From assembly GCF_026011735.1 (NCBI RefSeq), contig NZ_BRVN01000006.1, positions 104,234 through 168,233 on the forward strand: a stretch of DNA of 64,000 nt, written 5' to 3'. Both the position numbers and the translations under genes were made by a program. The stretch is from Dietzia sp. NCCP-2495 (GTDB lineage Bacteria > Actinomycetota > Actinomycetes > Mycobacteriales > Mycobacteriaceae). Of the stretch, positions 51,533-60,738 are shown piece after piece; the first letter of the stretch is position 1; the number at the start of each line of letters is the position of its first letter. Under the pieces are notes generated by a model. It saw only the letters and a program-made list of their open reading frames with translations. It had not been told where the DNA came from and searched no databases.

Positions 51533-54190
51533 TCAGGTGGTGGCGGGAGCCGCCCCGCCGCCGGTACCGGACGGTCCGGTGGCGCCGCCACCGAAGCCAC
51601 CCGAGCTCGGCGGGAGGGAGTCGCCCGGCCCGGCCTCACCCGTGGGGGCGACGCTGGCGGTGATCTCCTCGCCCTCGCGCTCCTCATCCAGCTCGGGACG
51701 CGGAGTGCTCGAGAAGGTGAACTTGGCGTCCTCGGTGCGCTCGGACTCGCCGTCCCAGCCCTCAACGTCCACGGACACGAGCTCGCCCGAGGCGACCTCG
51801 CCGAAGAGGATCTTCTCCGACAGGGCGTCCTCGATCTCGCGCTGGATCGTGCGACGCAGCGGCCGCGCGCCCAGAACCGGATCGAATCCACGCTTGGCCA
51901 GCAGGCGTCCGGCCCGCTCGGTGATCTCGATGTCCATGCCCTTGGCCTTGAGTGCCGACCGGACGCGCCCGACCATCAGCTCGACCATCTGGACGATCTG
52001 ATCCTCGGTGAGCTGGTGGAACACCACGATCTCGTCGATACGGTTGAGGAACTCCGGGCGGAAGTGCTTCTTCAGCTCGTCGTTGACCTTCTGCTTCATG
52101 CGCTCGTACTGGCCTTCGGCATCCTGTTCGCCGATGCCGGAGAAGCCCATGCCCACGGCCTTGGAGATGTCCTTCGTCCCCAGGTTCGAGGTGAAGATCA
52201 GCACGGTGTTCTTGAAGTCGACCATGCGTCCCTGACCGTCGGTGAGACGGCCGTCCTCCAGCACCTGGAGCAGGGTGTTGTAGATCTCCGAGTGGGCCTT
52301 CTCGATCTCGTCGAACAGGACCACGGAGAACGGCTTGCGCCGCACCTTCTCCGTGAGCTGACCGCCCTCCTCGTAACCGACGTACCCGGGGGGCGCGCCG
52401 AAGAGGCGGGAGGCCGTGAAACGGTCGTGGAACTCGCCCATGTCGATCTGGATGAGCGCGTCATCCTCGCCGAACAGGAAGTTCGCCAGCGACTTGGACA
52501 GCTCCGTCTTACCGACACCCGAGGGGCCGGCGAAGATGAACGAACCGCTGGGACGCTTGGGGTCCTTGAGCCCGGCGCGGGTGCGGCGGATGGCGCGCGA
52601 GACCGCCTTGATGGCGTCCTCCTGGCCGATGATCCGCTTGTGCAGCTCGTCCTCCATGCGGAGCAGACGGGTGGTCTCCTCCTCGGTGAGCTTGAAGACG
52701 GGGATGCCGGTCCAGTTACCCAAGACCTCGGCGATCTGCTCCTCGTCCACCACGGCGGCCACGTCCATGTCGCCCGCACGCCACTGCTTCTCACGCTCGG
52801 AGCGCTCGGCGATGAGCTTCTTCTCCGTGTCCCGCAGGCCGGCGGCCTTCTCGAAGTCCTGCGCGTCGATCGCGGACTCCTTCTCGCGGCGGGCCTCCGC
52901 GATCTTCTCATCGAACTCGCGCAGGTCCGGCGGAGCCGTCATCCGCTTGATGCGCATGCGGGCACCCGCCTCGTCGATGAGGTCGATCGCCTTGTCCGGC
53001 AGGAACCGGTCGTTGATGTACCGGTCGGCCAGCTGGGCCGCAGCGGCCAGCGCCGAGTCGGTGATGGTGACGCGGTGGTGCGCCTCGTAGCGGTCCCGCA
53101 GGCCCTTGAGGATCTCGATGGACAGCTCGACGCTGGGCTCGGGCACCTGCACCGGCTGGAAACGGCGCTCGAGCGCCGCGTCCTTCTCGATGTGCTTGCG
53201 GTACTCGTCGAGCGTGGTGGCACCGATGGTCTGCAGCTCGCCACGGGCCAGCTTGGGCTTGAGGATCGACGCGGCGTCGATCGCGCCCTCGGCGGCACCC
53301 GCGCCGACGAGCGTGTGGATCTCGTCGATGAACAGGATGATGTCTCCGCGCTGGTTGATCTCCTTGAGCACCTTCTTCAGGCGCTCCTCGAAGTCACCGC
53401 GGTAGCGGGAGCCGGCCACGAGCGAACCGAGGTCGAGCGAGTAGAGCTGCTTGTCCTTGAGTGTTTCGGGGACCTCGTTGTTGACGATGGCCTGGGCCAG
53501 GCCCTCGACGACGGCGGTCTTACCGACACCGGGCTCACCGATAAGGACCGGGTTGTTCTTGGTGCGCCGGGAGAGCACCTGCATGATGCGCTCCACCTCC
53601 TTGGCGCGCCCCACGACCGGGTCGAGCTTGCCCTCCATGGCGGCCTGGGTGAGGTTGCGGCCGAACTGGTCCAGGACCGTCGACGAGGACGGCGTCCCGG
53701 ACTCGCGTCCACCGGTACCGGCGGGCGTGCCCGTGGCCTCCGCCTCCTTGCCCTGGTACCCCGAGAGCAGCTGGATGACCTGCTGACGCACCCGCGTGAG
53801 GTCTGCGCCGAGCTTGACCAGCACCTGGGCGGCCACGCCCTCGCCCTCGCGGATGAGTCCGAGCAGGATGTGCTCGGTGCCGATGTAGTTGTGGCCGAGC
53901 TGCAGCGCCTCGCGCAGGCTCAGCTCGAGCACCTTCTTGGCGCGCGGGGTGAACGGGATGTGCCCGCTCGGCGCCTGCTGGCCCTGGCCGATGATCTCCT
54001 CGACCTGGCTACGGACGGCCTCGAGCGAGATCCCGAGGGACTCGAGGGCCTTGGCGGCCACTCCCTCACCCTCATGGATGAGGCCCAGCAGGATGTGCTC
54101 GGTGCCGATGTAATTGTGGTTGAGCATCCTGGCCTCTTCCTGGGCCAGGACGACGACGCGACGCGCGCGGTCAGTAAACCGTTCGAACAT
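51533..54190 (-). CDS. clpC: Clp protease ATP-binding subunit ClpC
   Basis: An 885-residue Hsp100 unfoldase that feeds ClpP. Two Clp-N repeats ([20 protein letters not shown] and the second at about residue 80) are followed by AAA-1 with [14 protein letters not shown] (about 217), a middle coiled coil with a UVR-like motif, and AAA-2 with [14 protein letters not shown] (about 553). A disordered Gly/Pro-rich tail ends in [19 protein letters not shown]. Length and order fit actinobacterial ClpC1. The ATG at 54190 is divergent from hrpB. In M. tuberculosis clpC1 lies not far from mhuD, consistent with conserved background order. Confidence 0.96.
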   Translation of the reverse strand: MFERFTDRARRVVVLAQEEARMLNHNYIGTEHILLGLIHEGEGVAAKALESLGISLEAVRSQVEEIIGQGQQAPSGHIPFTPRAKKVLELSLREALQLGHNYIGTEHILLGLIREGEGVAAQVLVKLGADLTRVRQQVIQLLSGYQGKEAEATGTPAGTGGRESGTPSSSTVLDQFGRNLTQAAMEGKLDPVVGRAKEVERIMQVLSRRTKNNPVLIGEPGVGKTAVVEGLAQAIVNNEVPETLKDKQLYSLDLGSLVAGSRYRGDFEERLKKVLKEINQRGDIILFIDEIHTLVGAGAAEGAIDAASILKPKLARGELQTIGATTLDEYRKHIEKDAALERRFQPVQVPEPSVELSIEILKGLRDRYEAHHRVTITDSALAAAAQLADRYINDRFLPDKAIDLIDEAGARMRIKRMTAPPDLREFDEKIAEARREKESAIDAQDFEKAAGLRDTEKKLIAERSEREKQWRAGDMDVAAVVDEEQIAEVLGNWTGIPVFKLTEEETTRLLRMEDELHKRIIGQEDAIKAVSRAIRRTRAGLKDPKRPSGSFIFAGPSGVGKTELSKSLANFLFGEDDALIQIDMGEFHDRFTASRLFGAPPGYVGYEEGGQLTEKVRRKPFSVVLFDEIEKAHSEIYNTLLQVLEDGRLTDGQGRMVDFKNTVLIFTSNLGTKDISKAVGMGFSGIGEQDAEGQYERMKQKVNDELKKHFRPEFLNRIDEIVVFHQLTEDQIVQMVELMVGRVRSALKAKGMDIEITERAGRLLAKRGFDPVLGARPLRRTIQREIEDALSEKILFGEVASGELVSVDVEGWDGESERTEDAKFTFSSTPRPELDEEREGEEITASVAPTGEAGPGDSLPPSSGGFGGGATGPSGTGGGAAPATT

Positions 54191-54441
54191 CGTGCTACCT
54201 CACATTCCTCGGGTTTTCACCACTGTAGTGGCCCGGTCCGACGCCCGTAGCCACAGAGGTGGCAGTCGGTCCGTCACGTCTATCCAACGCGGCAGGTCGG
54301 GGAATCATTGCCGTTTCGTGTACGCCGACAGCGAACGCCCGGACCGGCCACGGGCCGCCCCGGGCGAGTCGGACTGTCGTAGTGCCGGGGCAGACTGTAC
54401 GAAGCTGCGACGGCGGCGTTCCCGCGCGAACGGAGGTGAGC

Positions 54442-57171
54442 ATGTTCGACCTTGACCACATCGGTCGCGGCCTGCCCTTCGCCGAGGCCCTGCCCGACTT
54501 ACGGGACGCGCTCTCCTCGGCCGGAACCGCGGTCGTCCAGGCCCCACCGGGGACCGGTAAGACCACGCTCGTCCCGCCCGCAGTCGCAAACCATGTCGTC
54601 GTCGGCGTCGTCAGCACCGGCCACGACACGACCGACGGTGGCGGCACCGAGCGCGTCGTGGTGACCCAGCCCCGCCGCGTGGCCGCCCGCTCCGCGGCCC
54701 GGCGGCTGGCCGCCCTGACCGGCACCGAACTCGGCAGCGCGGTGGGCTACTCGGTTCGCGGTGACTCGCGGGTCGGCCGGGACACCCGGGTGGAATTCGT
54801 GACGCCCGGCGTCCTGGTGCGTCGACTGATCGCCGATCCGGACCTGCCCGGCGTGGGGGCCGTGGTGCTCGACGAGGTCCACGAACGTGATGTCGAGTCC
54901 GACCTCGCTTTTGCCCTCCTGTGCGAGTTGCGCGAGCTCCGGGACGACCTGCCGGTGGTGGCGATGTCGGCTACCGTGGAGGCCGACCGCTTCGCCCGGC
55001 TGCTCGACGGTGCCGATGGCGCAGCCGGAGCCGACACCGGCGCCGACTCGAGCGGGCACCCGTCCGCCCCGGTCGTCGACGTGCCGGCCGTCCTCCACCC
55101 GCTCGAGATCACCTACGCCCCCGCGCCGGTCCCCCGCCTCGACGCCCGCGGTGTGACCGACGGATTCCTCGAGCACGTCGCCGCCGTGACCGCGGACGAG
55201 GTCGCCGCGCACGGCCACGACACGCTGGTGTTCCTGCCCGGCGTGCGTGAGATCGACCGTGTCATCAGGGCTCTCGGCGCCCGCCTCGGCGACACCGCGG
55301 AGATCCTGCCGCTGCACGGAGGGCTCGACCCGGCGGCCCAGGACCGCGCGGTGTCCGGTCGCACTGCTGAGCGCACTGCCGGGAGCGGGGCGCGGCCGCG
55401 CGTGGTGGTGTCGACCGACCTCGCCGAGTCCTCGCTCACCGTGCCGGGCGTGCGTGCCGTGGTGGATGCCTGCCTGAGCCGCGAGCCCCGCCGGGACACC
55501 GCCCGCGACATGACCGGACTGGTCACCGTGTCGGCATCCAGGGACTCGTGTGTCCAGCGCGCCGGCCGTGCCGCCCGCCTGGGGCCGGGTCGCGCGATCC
55601 GGTGCCTCACCGAGCAGGAGTTCTCGCGCCTGCCGTCCCACCGTGCGCCGGCGATCGCCACGTCCGATCTGACGACCTTCGCCCTCGACGTGGCGTGTTG
55701 GGGCGCACCGCGTGGCGAGGGCCTCGCCCTGCCGGACGCCCCGCCGGTCGGCGAGATCTCGCGCGCGGAGTCGGTGCTCCGGGGGCTCGGCGCAGTGGAT
55801 CAGGATGGCCGCGCCACCGATCGCGGGAGGGATCTGGCCCGCGTTCCCGCCGACCCCCGCCACGCGCGGGCCCTGCTCGACGGTGCCGGCCTGGTGGGGT
55901 CGCGCACCGCCGCCGAGGTGGTGGCGGCACTGGCCTCCGGTCGCCGCTCCCCCGGTGGGGACCTGGCCGCGGATCTGCGGACGCTGCGTACGGGCCGCGC
56001 GCCGGATGCGGGTGCGTGGCAGCAGCAGGCCCGCCGCCTGGAACAGATCGAGCGCGGGGGCGACGGTCGCAGTCGACGTGGATCAAGTGACGGCGGGTAC
56101 GGAGCAAGCGACGGCGGTCGTGGGAGGAGCGGCGGCGGGTACGGAGCAAGCGACGACCGGCGTGGATTGAGCGGCGGCGCCGGGAACCCCGACGACGCCG
56201 TGGGACTGGTCGTGGCCCTCGCCCACCCGGACCGCGTCGCGCGCCGCCGCGGCGACCAGTACACCCTCGCCTCGGGAACCGGTGCCGTCCTGCCACCCGG
56301 CTCAGCCCTGACCGGCCACGAATGGCTCGCCGTGGCCGAGGTCGGCCGCGCCTCGGGACGCGCCGCCGGAGAGACCGGAGCCGTGATCCGCGCGGCCGCC
56401 GCACTGCGCGTCGACGACGCGCTCGACGCAGCGTCCCACCTGGTCGACGACGACGAGACCGCATCATTCTCCGGTGGAGCCCTCACCGGGCGACGCGTGA
56501 GGCGCCTCGGCGCGATCGAGCTGTCCTCTACACCCGTCAGGCCGTCGCATGCCTCGGCCGTCGACGCCGTGTCCGCCGCCGTCCGGGCCGGCGGACTGGC
56601 AGCGCTGAATCCCGACGACGACGCGGACACCCTGTGGCGCCGCCTCGCACTGGCGCACTCCGTGCTCGGTGAGCCGTGGCCGGACGTCTCCTCCGACGCC
56701 CTCGCCGACAGGCTCGAGGAGTGGCTGGGACCCGAGCTCGCCACCCTGGCGACGGGAGGGAAGATGGCGGGACGGGACATCGGCCCCGCGTTGAGGCGAC
56801 TGCTCACCTGGCCCGAGGCCGGGAGGTTCGACGAGCTGGTGCCGGAGAGGCTGACTGTGCCCTCGTCGTCGTCATACCGGGTCGACTACCCCCTCCCCGA
56901 CTCCGGCGACGCGCCGGTCCTCGCGGTGAAACTCCAGGAGTGCTTCGGCTGGACCACCTCCCCGCGGATCTGCGACGGACGGGTACCGGTGACCGTCCAC
57001 CTGCTCTCCCCCGCCGGCCGACCACTCGCGGTGACGCGCGACCTCGAGTTCTTCTGGCGCGAGGCGTATCCCGGCGTGCGTGCGGAGATGCGGGGGCGGT
57101 ACCCCAAGCACCCGTGGCCGGAGGATCCGATGAGCGCGGAGCCGACGCGGCACACCAACCGACGGCGGTGA
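54442..57171 (+). CDS. hrpB: ATP-dependent helicase HrpB
   Basis: A 909-residue DEAH/DEVH-box helicase. It has Walker A QAPPGTGKTTLVPP (about residue 33), QPRRVAARSAARRLA, the box VLDEVHERDVESDLAFALL (about 143), VVAMSATVEADRF and motif VI QRAGRAARLGPG. The C-terminal half is typical of HrpB (PRICDGRVPVTVHLLSPAGR, YPKHPW). A Gly/Ser/Arg-rich insert (about residues 545-580) is encoded by short DNA repeats. The ATG at 54442 follows GGAGG; GTG six bases earlier is possible. Cellular role not well defined; probably RNA-related. Confidence 0.9.
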   Translation: MFDLDHIGRGLPFAEALPDLRDALSSAGTAVVQAPPGTGKTTLVPPAVANHVVVGVVSTGHDTTDGGGTERVVVTQPRRVAARSAARRLAALTGTELGSAVGYSVRGDSRVGRDTRVEFVTPGVLVRRLIADPDLPGVGAVVLDEVHERDVESDLAFALLCELRELRDDLPVVAMSATVEADRFARLLDGADGAAGADTGADSSGHPSAPVVDVPAVLHPLEITYAPAPVPRLDARGVTDGFLEHVAAVTADEVAAHGHDTLVFLPGVREIDRVIRALGARLGDTAEILPLHGGLDPAAQDRAVSGRTAERTAGSGARPRVVVSTDLAESSLTVPGVRAVVDACLSREPRRDTARDMTGLVTVSASRDSCVQRAGRAARLGPGRAIRCLTEQEFSRLPSHRAPAIATSDLTTFALDVACWGAPRGEGLALPDAPPVGEISRAESVLRGLGAVDQDGRATDRGRDLARVPADPRHARALLDGAGLVGSRTAAEVVAALASGRRSPGGDLAADLRTLRTGRAPDAGAWQQQARRLEQIERGGDGRSRRGSSDGGYGASDGGRGRSGGGYGASDDRRGLSGGAGNPDDAVGLVVALAHPDRVARRRGDQYTLASGTGAVLPPGSALTGHEWLAVAEVGRASGRAAGETGAVIRAAAALRVDDALDAASHLVDDDETASFSGGALTGRRVRRLGAIELSSTPVRPSHASAVDAVSAAVRAGGLAALNPDDDADTLWRRLALAHSVLGEPWPDVSSDALADRLEEWLGPELATLATGGKMAGRDIGPALRRLLTWPEAGRFDELVPERLTVPSSSSYRVDYPLPDSGDAPVLAVKLQECFGWTTSPRICDGRVPVTVHLLSPAGRPLAVTRDLEFFWREAYPGVRAEMRGRYPKHPWPEDPMSAEPTRHTNRRR
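56092..56155 (+). repeat. 22-bp direct repeats within hrpB
   Basis: GGCGGGTACGGAGCAAGCGACG starts at 56092 and again at 56134 and encodes the GGYGASD units of the Gly-rich insert. The spacing is 42 bp, in frame, so copy-number change would keep the reading frame. Confidence 0.75.
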
Positions 57172-57287
57172 CTGCGGCGGATGGCGTCATTACCATAACG
57201 AGGCACGGAGTGGTGGATTAACCTTCTTTTCAGTCGTAGGCTGTGAGGCATATCACTGATGGCGTCGACGTCGGAAGGGTGATTGTC

Positions 57288-57845
57288 ATGACCGCCTACA
57301 CACATCCCGCACCGCACCGTACGGCCCTGCCCACCAGAGCGCCGGCCCAGGCAGGGATCATCCCGCACGTCACCAACCGGATCGGGGCCCTCGCCGCCGC
57401 GACCGGGCTCGCGCTCGCACTGATCAGCCTCTACGTGCCGTGGCTCAACACCAGTAGCGGCGAGACGATCACCGGTGTCGGCATCACCGAGATCATCGAC
57501 GTCCGCAGCGTCGCGCCGATCCTCTTCCTGGGACTGGTCGTGATGATGTTCCTCGTGATCGTCACCACGGTGACCAGGCTCGGCGCGTTCGCGATCGCCG
57601 GCGCGATCATCGGTGGACTGATCCTGCTCGGGCACGTGACGTTCATGTGGACGCTCATGTCCTCGACCGGATCCGGCCAACCGATGCTCTCGGGCCTGCC
57701 GTCGGACACCTCACTGTCCTACGGGGCGTTCGTCGCGCTGGTCGGGTTCATCCTCGTGGCCGGCGGATCGGCTTGGGCCGCGCGATCGGCCGAGTACGTC
57801 CTGCCGGACCTCGAATCCGCCCGGCCGACGCATCACCGGCACTGA
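57288..57845 (+). CDS. Four-TM membrane protein, unknown
   Basis: A 185-residue protein with four membrane helices (ALAAATGLALALISLYVPWL, APILFLGLVVMMFLVIVTTV, AIAGAIIGGLILLGHVTFMW, AFVALVGFILVAGGSAWAA). The loop after helix 1 (NTSSGETITGVGITEI) faces outward, as in small tetraspan actinobacterial proteins. The ATG at 57288 is preceded by GAAGGG; the frame extends 15 codons upstream. No family recognised. It is followed by a terminator. Confidence 0.7.
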   Translation: MTAYTHPAPHRTALPTRAPAQAGIIPHVTNRIGALAAATGLALALISLYVPWLNTSSGETITGVGITEIIDVRSVAPILFLGLVVMMFLVIVTTVTRLGAFAIAGAIIGGLILLGHVTFMWTLMSSTGSGQPMLSGLPSDTSLSYGAFVALVGFILVAGGSAWAARSAEYVLPDLESARPTHHRH

Positions 57846-57856
57846 GCAGTCCGCCA

Positions 57857-57884
57857 GGCCCGCACGGCTCTCACCGTGCGGGCC
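57857..57884 (+). terminator. Intrinsic hairpin after the four-TM protein gene
   Basis: GGCCCGCACGG (57857-57867) and CCGTGCGGGCC (57874-57884) form a perfect 11-bp stem with a six-base loop, 12 bases after the stop codon and followed by CTCCCTTTC. It also faces the end of the convergent L,D-transpeptidase gene. Confidence 0.8.
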
Positions 57885-57933
57885 CTCCCTTTCGGGGACC
57901 GTCAGAGTGCAGGCTCTCCCCTATCGGGGGCTG

Positions 57934-58572
57934 TCAGAACACCACGACCGTCTCGCCCACCTCGAGCCGGTCGAAGTAGGTGACCGCCGCGTCGTGCTCG
58001 AGGTGGATGCAGCCGTGGGAATCGATGTTCGAGTCGCCCTCGTGGAACGCGATCCCGCCCACGAAGTACACCGAATACGGCATGGGCGCGTTGTCGAAGA
58101 TCCGGCTCACCTCATCGCGGACCTTGCGCGTGACCTGGAACGTCCCCGGAGGCGTCTCCCAGCCCGGCCGGCCGTGCGAGATCGGGACCGGCCCGTAGCT
58201 CAGACGACCGTCCTCCTGCAGCCAGCTCCGCTCCCCGTCCAAGTCGATGCAGGCGTCGGCCGTCCGCGGGCACGGGCTCTCCGGCGTCGGGTCCGGTGGC
58301 GTCGGAGGAGCGGGAGGCGCCGGGACCAGACCCGGTGGCGGGGTGATGCCGGCGGCCTCGAGCGCCCCACCCACCGCCGTGCGGGCGTCGGCCTCGGCCC
58401 GCGCGGAACCGGCCTGCGCCTGGGCCGAGCCCGCCTGCGCCTGAGCAAAAGCCTGCTCGAGCTGCGGTGGCAACGCGCCGGGGGCCTGGGCCGACGCCAC
58501 TGGCGCGGCGGCTGCTGCCATCGCGAGTGCTGCGGCGGCCGCGAGAACGGGGCGGGCGAGGCGTCTGGTCAT
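57934..58572 (-). CDS. L,D-transpeptidase (YkuD domain), exported
   Basis: A 212-residue secreted enzyme: signal peptide (MTRRLARPVLAAA... cut near AQA), an Ala/Gln repeat helix (QAFAQAQAGSAQAQAGSARA), a Pro-rich spacer, then a YkuD catalytic domain. The domain has DLDGERSWLQEDGRLSYG, the active-site His in VGGIAFHEGDSN and the catalytic S-H-G-C motif in IDSHGCIHLEHDAAV. It makes 3-3 crosslinks or attaches proteins to peptidoglycan. The start is at 58572 (the longer frame begins at 58611). A close relative is at 59359. Confidence 0.88.
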   Translation of the reverse strand: MTRRLARPVLAAAAALAMAAAAAPVASAQAPGALPPQLEQAFAQAQAGSAQAQAGSARAEADARTAVGGALEAAGITPPPGLVPAPPAPPTPPDPTPESPCPRTADACIDLDGERSWLQEDGRLSYGPVPISHGRPGWETPPGTFQVTRKVRDEVSRIFDNAPMPYSVYFVGGIAFHEGDSNIDSHGCIHLEHDAAVTYFDRLEVGETVVVF

Positions 58573-58686
58573 GAGCGGAGTATCTCCCACCCACATCACC
58601 GGGCCGCGCACCGTGGGGTCACGGTCCGATCTCGACGGCGCCTCCGCGCCTGCGGCATCGACGCGGCGATGAATACTCTGTTCTCC

Positions 58687-59343
58687 ATGAGCGACGCCCC
58701 ACCGTCACGGCCCCGACTGCCGTTGCCCCGACTGTCCGCACCGGCCGAGCGGACACTGGCCGGAGCCGGGATCACCGACCTCACCCAACTGGACGGCATG
58801 GCGGAGAAGGACGTGCTCGCCCTGCACGGGCTCGGCCCGGCTCAACTGGGCGTCCTGCGCCACGCGCTGACAGAGGCAGGGCTGGCGTTCACCGACCCGA
58901 TCGCCCGACCGACGCCCACGGGACGCAACGACAACACGGCACTGGCGGCCTCGACGGTGTCTCCGCGAGACTGGATCAACTCACTGCCCGCTGGCCGGCG
59001 AGTCGAGGACGGGCTCCGACTCCTGGCGCTCTTCGACGAGGTCACCGGCGAAAAGGCCACGATGTGGGGGCCCTCGCCCTCGATCGTCGGATATGGCCAC
59101 CATCACTACGTGTACGACACCGGCCGCGAGGGCGACACCTGCCGCGTCGGGTTCTCGCCCCGCGCCTCGGCGATCTCGCTGTACGGACTCCTCGGAATCC
59201 CCGGTCAGAACGACTTTCTCGACCGACTCGGCCCGCACAAGACCGGAAAGGGCTGCCTGTACGTGACGCGCCTGTCCGGGATCGACGAGCAGGCACTGCG
59301 TGACATGGTCGACACCGCATGGGCGCGGGGCGACGCCGGTTGA
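58687..59343 (+). CDS. DUF1801-type protein with N-terminal helix-hairpin-helix-like region
   Basis: A 218-residue cytoplasmic protein. Residues 1-80 include ERTLAGAGITDLTQLDGMAEKDVLALHGLG, reminiscent of the helix-hairpin-helix in RpoA-like C-terminal domains (shown here in part). The rest resembles the YdhG/DUF1801 fold: RRVEDGLRLLALFDEVTGE, MWGPSPSIVGYG, and LYVTRLSGIDEQALRDMV. The start is the ATG at 58687; another six codons upstream is possible. TACTCT just before suggests a leaderless promoter. Function unknown. Confidence 0.65.
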   Translation: MSDAPPSRPRLPLPRLSAPAERTLAGAGITDLTQLDGMAEKDVLALHGLGPAQLGVLRHALTEAGLAFTDPIARPTPTGRNDNTALAASTVSPRDWINSLPAGRRVEDGLRLLALFDEVTGEKATMWGPSPSIVGYGHHHYVYDTGREGDTCRVGFSPRASAISLYGLLGIPGQNDFLDRLGPHKTGKGCLYVTRLSGIDEQALRDMVDTAWARGDAG

Positions 59344-59358
59344 CGCTAGGGTGACCGC

Positions 59359-60138
59359 ATGTCCACGCGGAGCACACCCCGGCCTGGCCGGATCCACGTC
59401 GCAGCGCTCGCGGCCTCAGCGCTGGTCGGTGCGGCGGGCGCGGCCACGGCCGCCAGTGGTGACACCCGTGCCGACGACGACACGGTGACCGCCACCGGCC
59501 ACGCCACCCAGACCGGGCCGGACCACTCCGCGCCGGGTGAGGAGTCGACGCACGCTGACGTGGTGCTCGACGAGCGGCCGCAGCCGGTGACCGTCGACGC
59601 CCAGTTGATCGAGTCCGTCGCCCGGCAGGTGCTCCTCGAGCAGTCGCAGCCGGAGAATCTCACGAACACCGATCTCATCGCCAGGGACGTCCTCTCCCAG
59701 GCCCCCGCCACCCCGGCCGACGCCGAACGGCTGACCCGCGAGGCCATGTTGGGATTCGGTCCCGGCGCTCCGGTGGACCTCGGTCCCGAGGCCGCGCCCG
59801 TGCTGGCACCGCCGCAGTGCCCGCCCACCGCCCGCGCCTGCATCGACGTGGACGGCAAGGTCACCTGGATGCTCGACAACGGTCGTGTCACCTACGGACC
59901 GGTCCCCACCACCACGGGTCGCCCGGGACACGAGACCGAGCGGGGCACACACCACGTGATCCGGCACGTCCGGCACGACCACAGCATCCCGTTCGACTCC
60001 CCCATGCCGTACTCGACGTACTTCACGACCGGCGGTATCGCCTTCCACGAGGGTCGGCTCGACGAGCCGTCGCACGGGTGCATCCACCTCGACCAGCAGG
60101 CGGCCGCCCACTTCTTTGACGAGGTCGTCGCTTATTGA
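59359..60138 (+). CDS. L,D-transpeptidase (YkuD domain), second copy
   Basis: A 259-residue exported enzyme related to the product of 57934-58572. The signal peptide (residues 1-33) is followed by about 110 residues of acidic helical linker. The YkuD domain has IDVDGKVTWMLDNGRVTYG, GGIAFHEGRLDEPSHGCIHL and the catalytic S-H-G-C. The order and spacing of catalytic blocks are the same as in the first copy. The ATG lies 15 bases after the previous stop, with TAGGGT upstream. Confidence 0.87.
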   Translation: MSTRSTPRPGRIHVAALAASALVGAAGAATAASGDTRADDDTVTATGHATQTGPDHSAPGEESTHADVVLDERPQPVTVDAQLIESVARQVLLEQSQPENLTNTDLIARDVLSQAPATPADAERLTREAMLGFGPGAPVDLGPEAAPVLAPPQCPPTARACIDVDGKVTWMLDNGRVTYGPVPTTTGRPGHETERGTHHVIRHVRHDHSIPFDSPMPYSTYFTTGGIAFHEGRLDEPSHGCIHLDQQAAAHFFDEVVAY

Positions 60139-60151
60139 GCGGTCTCGCCTC

Positions 60152-60703
60152 TCAGGGGATCGAGTCGTAGACCACGCACGCGGTGGCGGCCAGGGCGACC
60201 ACAACCGCCGCCGACCCGACCGAGATCAACCGGTCCCCCCGACGCGACGCCACCGCCAGGAGCACCACCGCCAGGAGCGCTTCGACTCTCCAGGCTGGCC
60301 CTCCGATCAGGAGGAGACCGTAGGTCGCCTCGCCTCCGACGATTCCGGGCACCACTCCGGCCGCGAGCGCACCCTTGCGACCGGCCGTCATTGATATGGC
60401 ACCAGTCGCGCCACAGATCACTCCGGCGGCCGGCCCCACGGTCATCCACAATGCGAGCTCAGACGGGGACGTCGAGGCGGCATGCACCGCGAGCCAGGGG
60501 ATCAGCACCCCGACCATCGCGGCCACACCTGCAAGTGCCCCGTCGACGGCCCGATAGCCACGGCTCCGACCGGCGACGAGGCAGACCACTCCCCAAAGTG
60601 CGCTCGTACCGGCGAGTACCGCCCACCGATCGGGCAGCAGCCAGTGCGTCGCGGTGAGCAGTACACCTGCCCCCAACCCGAGGACCAACGCCCGTACCAA
60701 CAC
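60152..60703 (-). CDS. Polytopic membrane protein, unknown
   Basis: A 183-residue protein with about six hydrophobic segments (VLVRALVLGLGAGVLLTATH, ALWGVVCLVAGRSRGYRAVD, GALAGVAAMVGVLIPWLAV, VGPAAGVICGATGAIS, LISVGSAAVVVALAATACVV). The pattern recalls a small actinobacterial family of unknown role. The likely start is the GTG at 60703, 36 bases after the lysS stop; upstream extension of the frame is antisense to lysS coding sense only. It probably shares the lysS transcript. Confidence 0.65.
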   Translation of the reverse strand: MLVRALVLGLGAGVLLTATHWLLPDRWAVLAGTSALWGVVCLVAGRSRGYRAVDGALAGVAAMVGVLIPWLAVHAASTSPSELALWMTVGPAAGVICGATGAISMTAGRKGALAAGVVPGIVGGEATYGLLLIGGPAWRVEALLAVVLLAVASRRGDRLISVGSAAVVVALAATACVVYDSIP

Positions 60704-60738
60704 CCTGGCGCCGATCAGGGAGTTCGAGCTGCCGCCGG

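Noticed and set aside
52016..54250. 744-residue open frame opposite clpC
   Set aside because: Highly repetitive Leu/Val/Gly/Arg composition with no domain; it mirrors clpC codons in a GC-rich genome.
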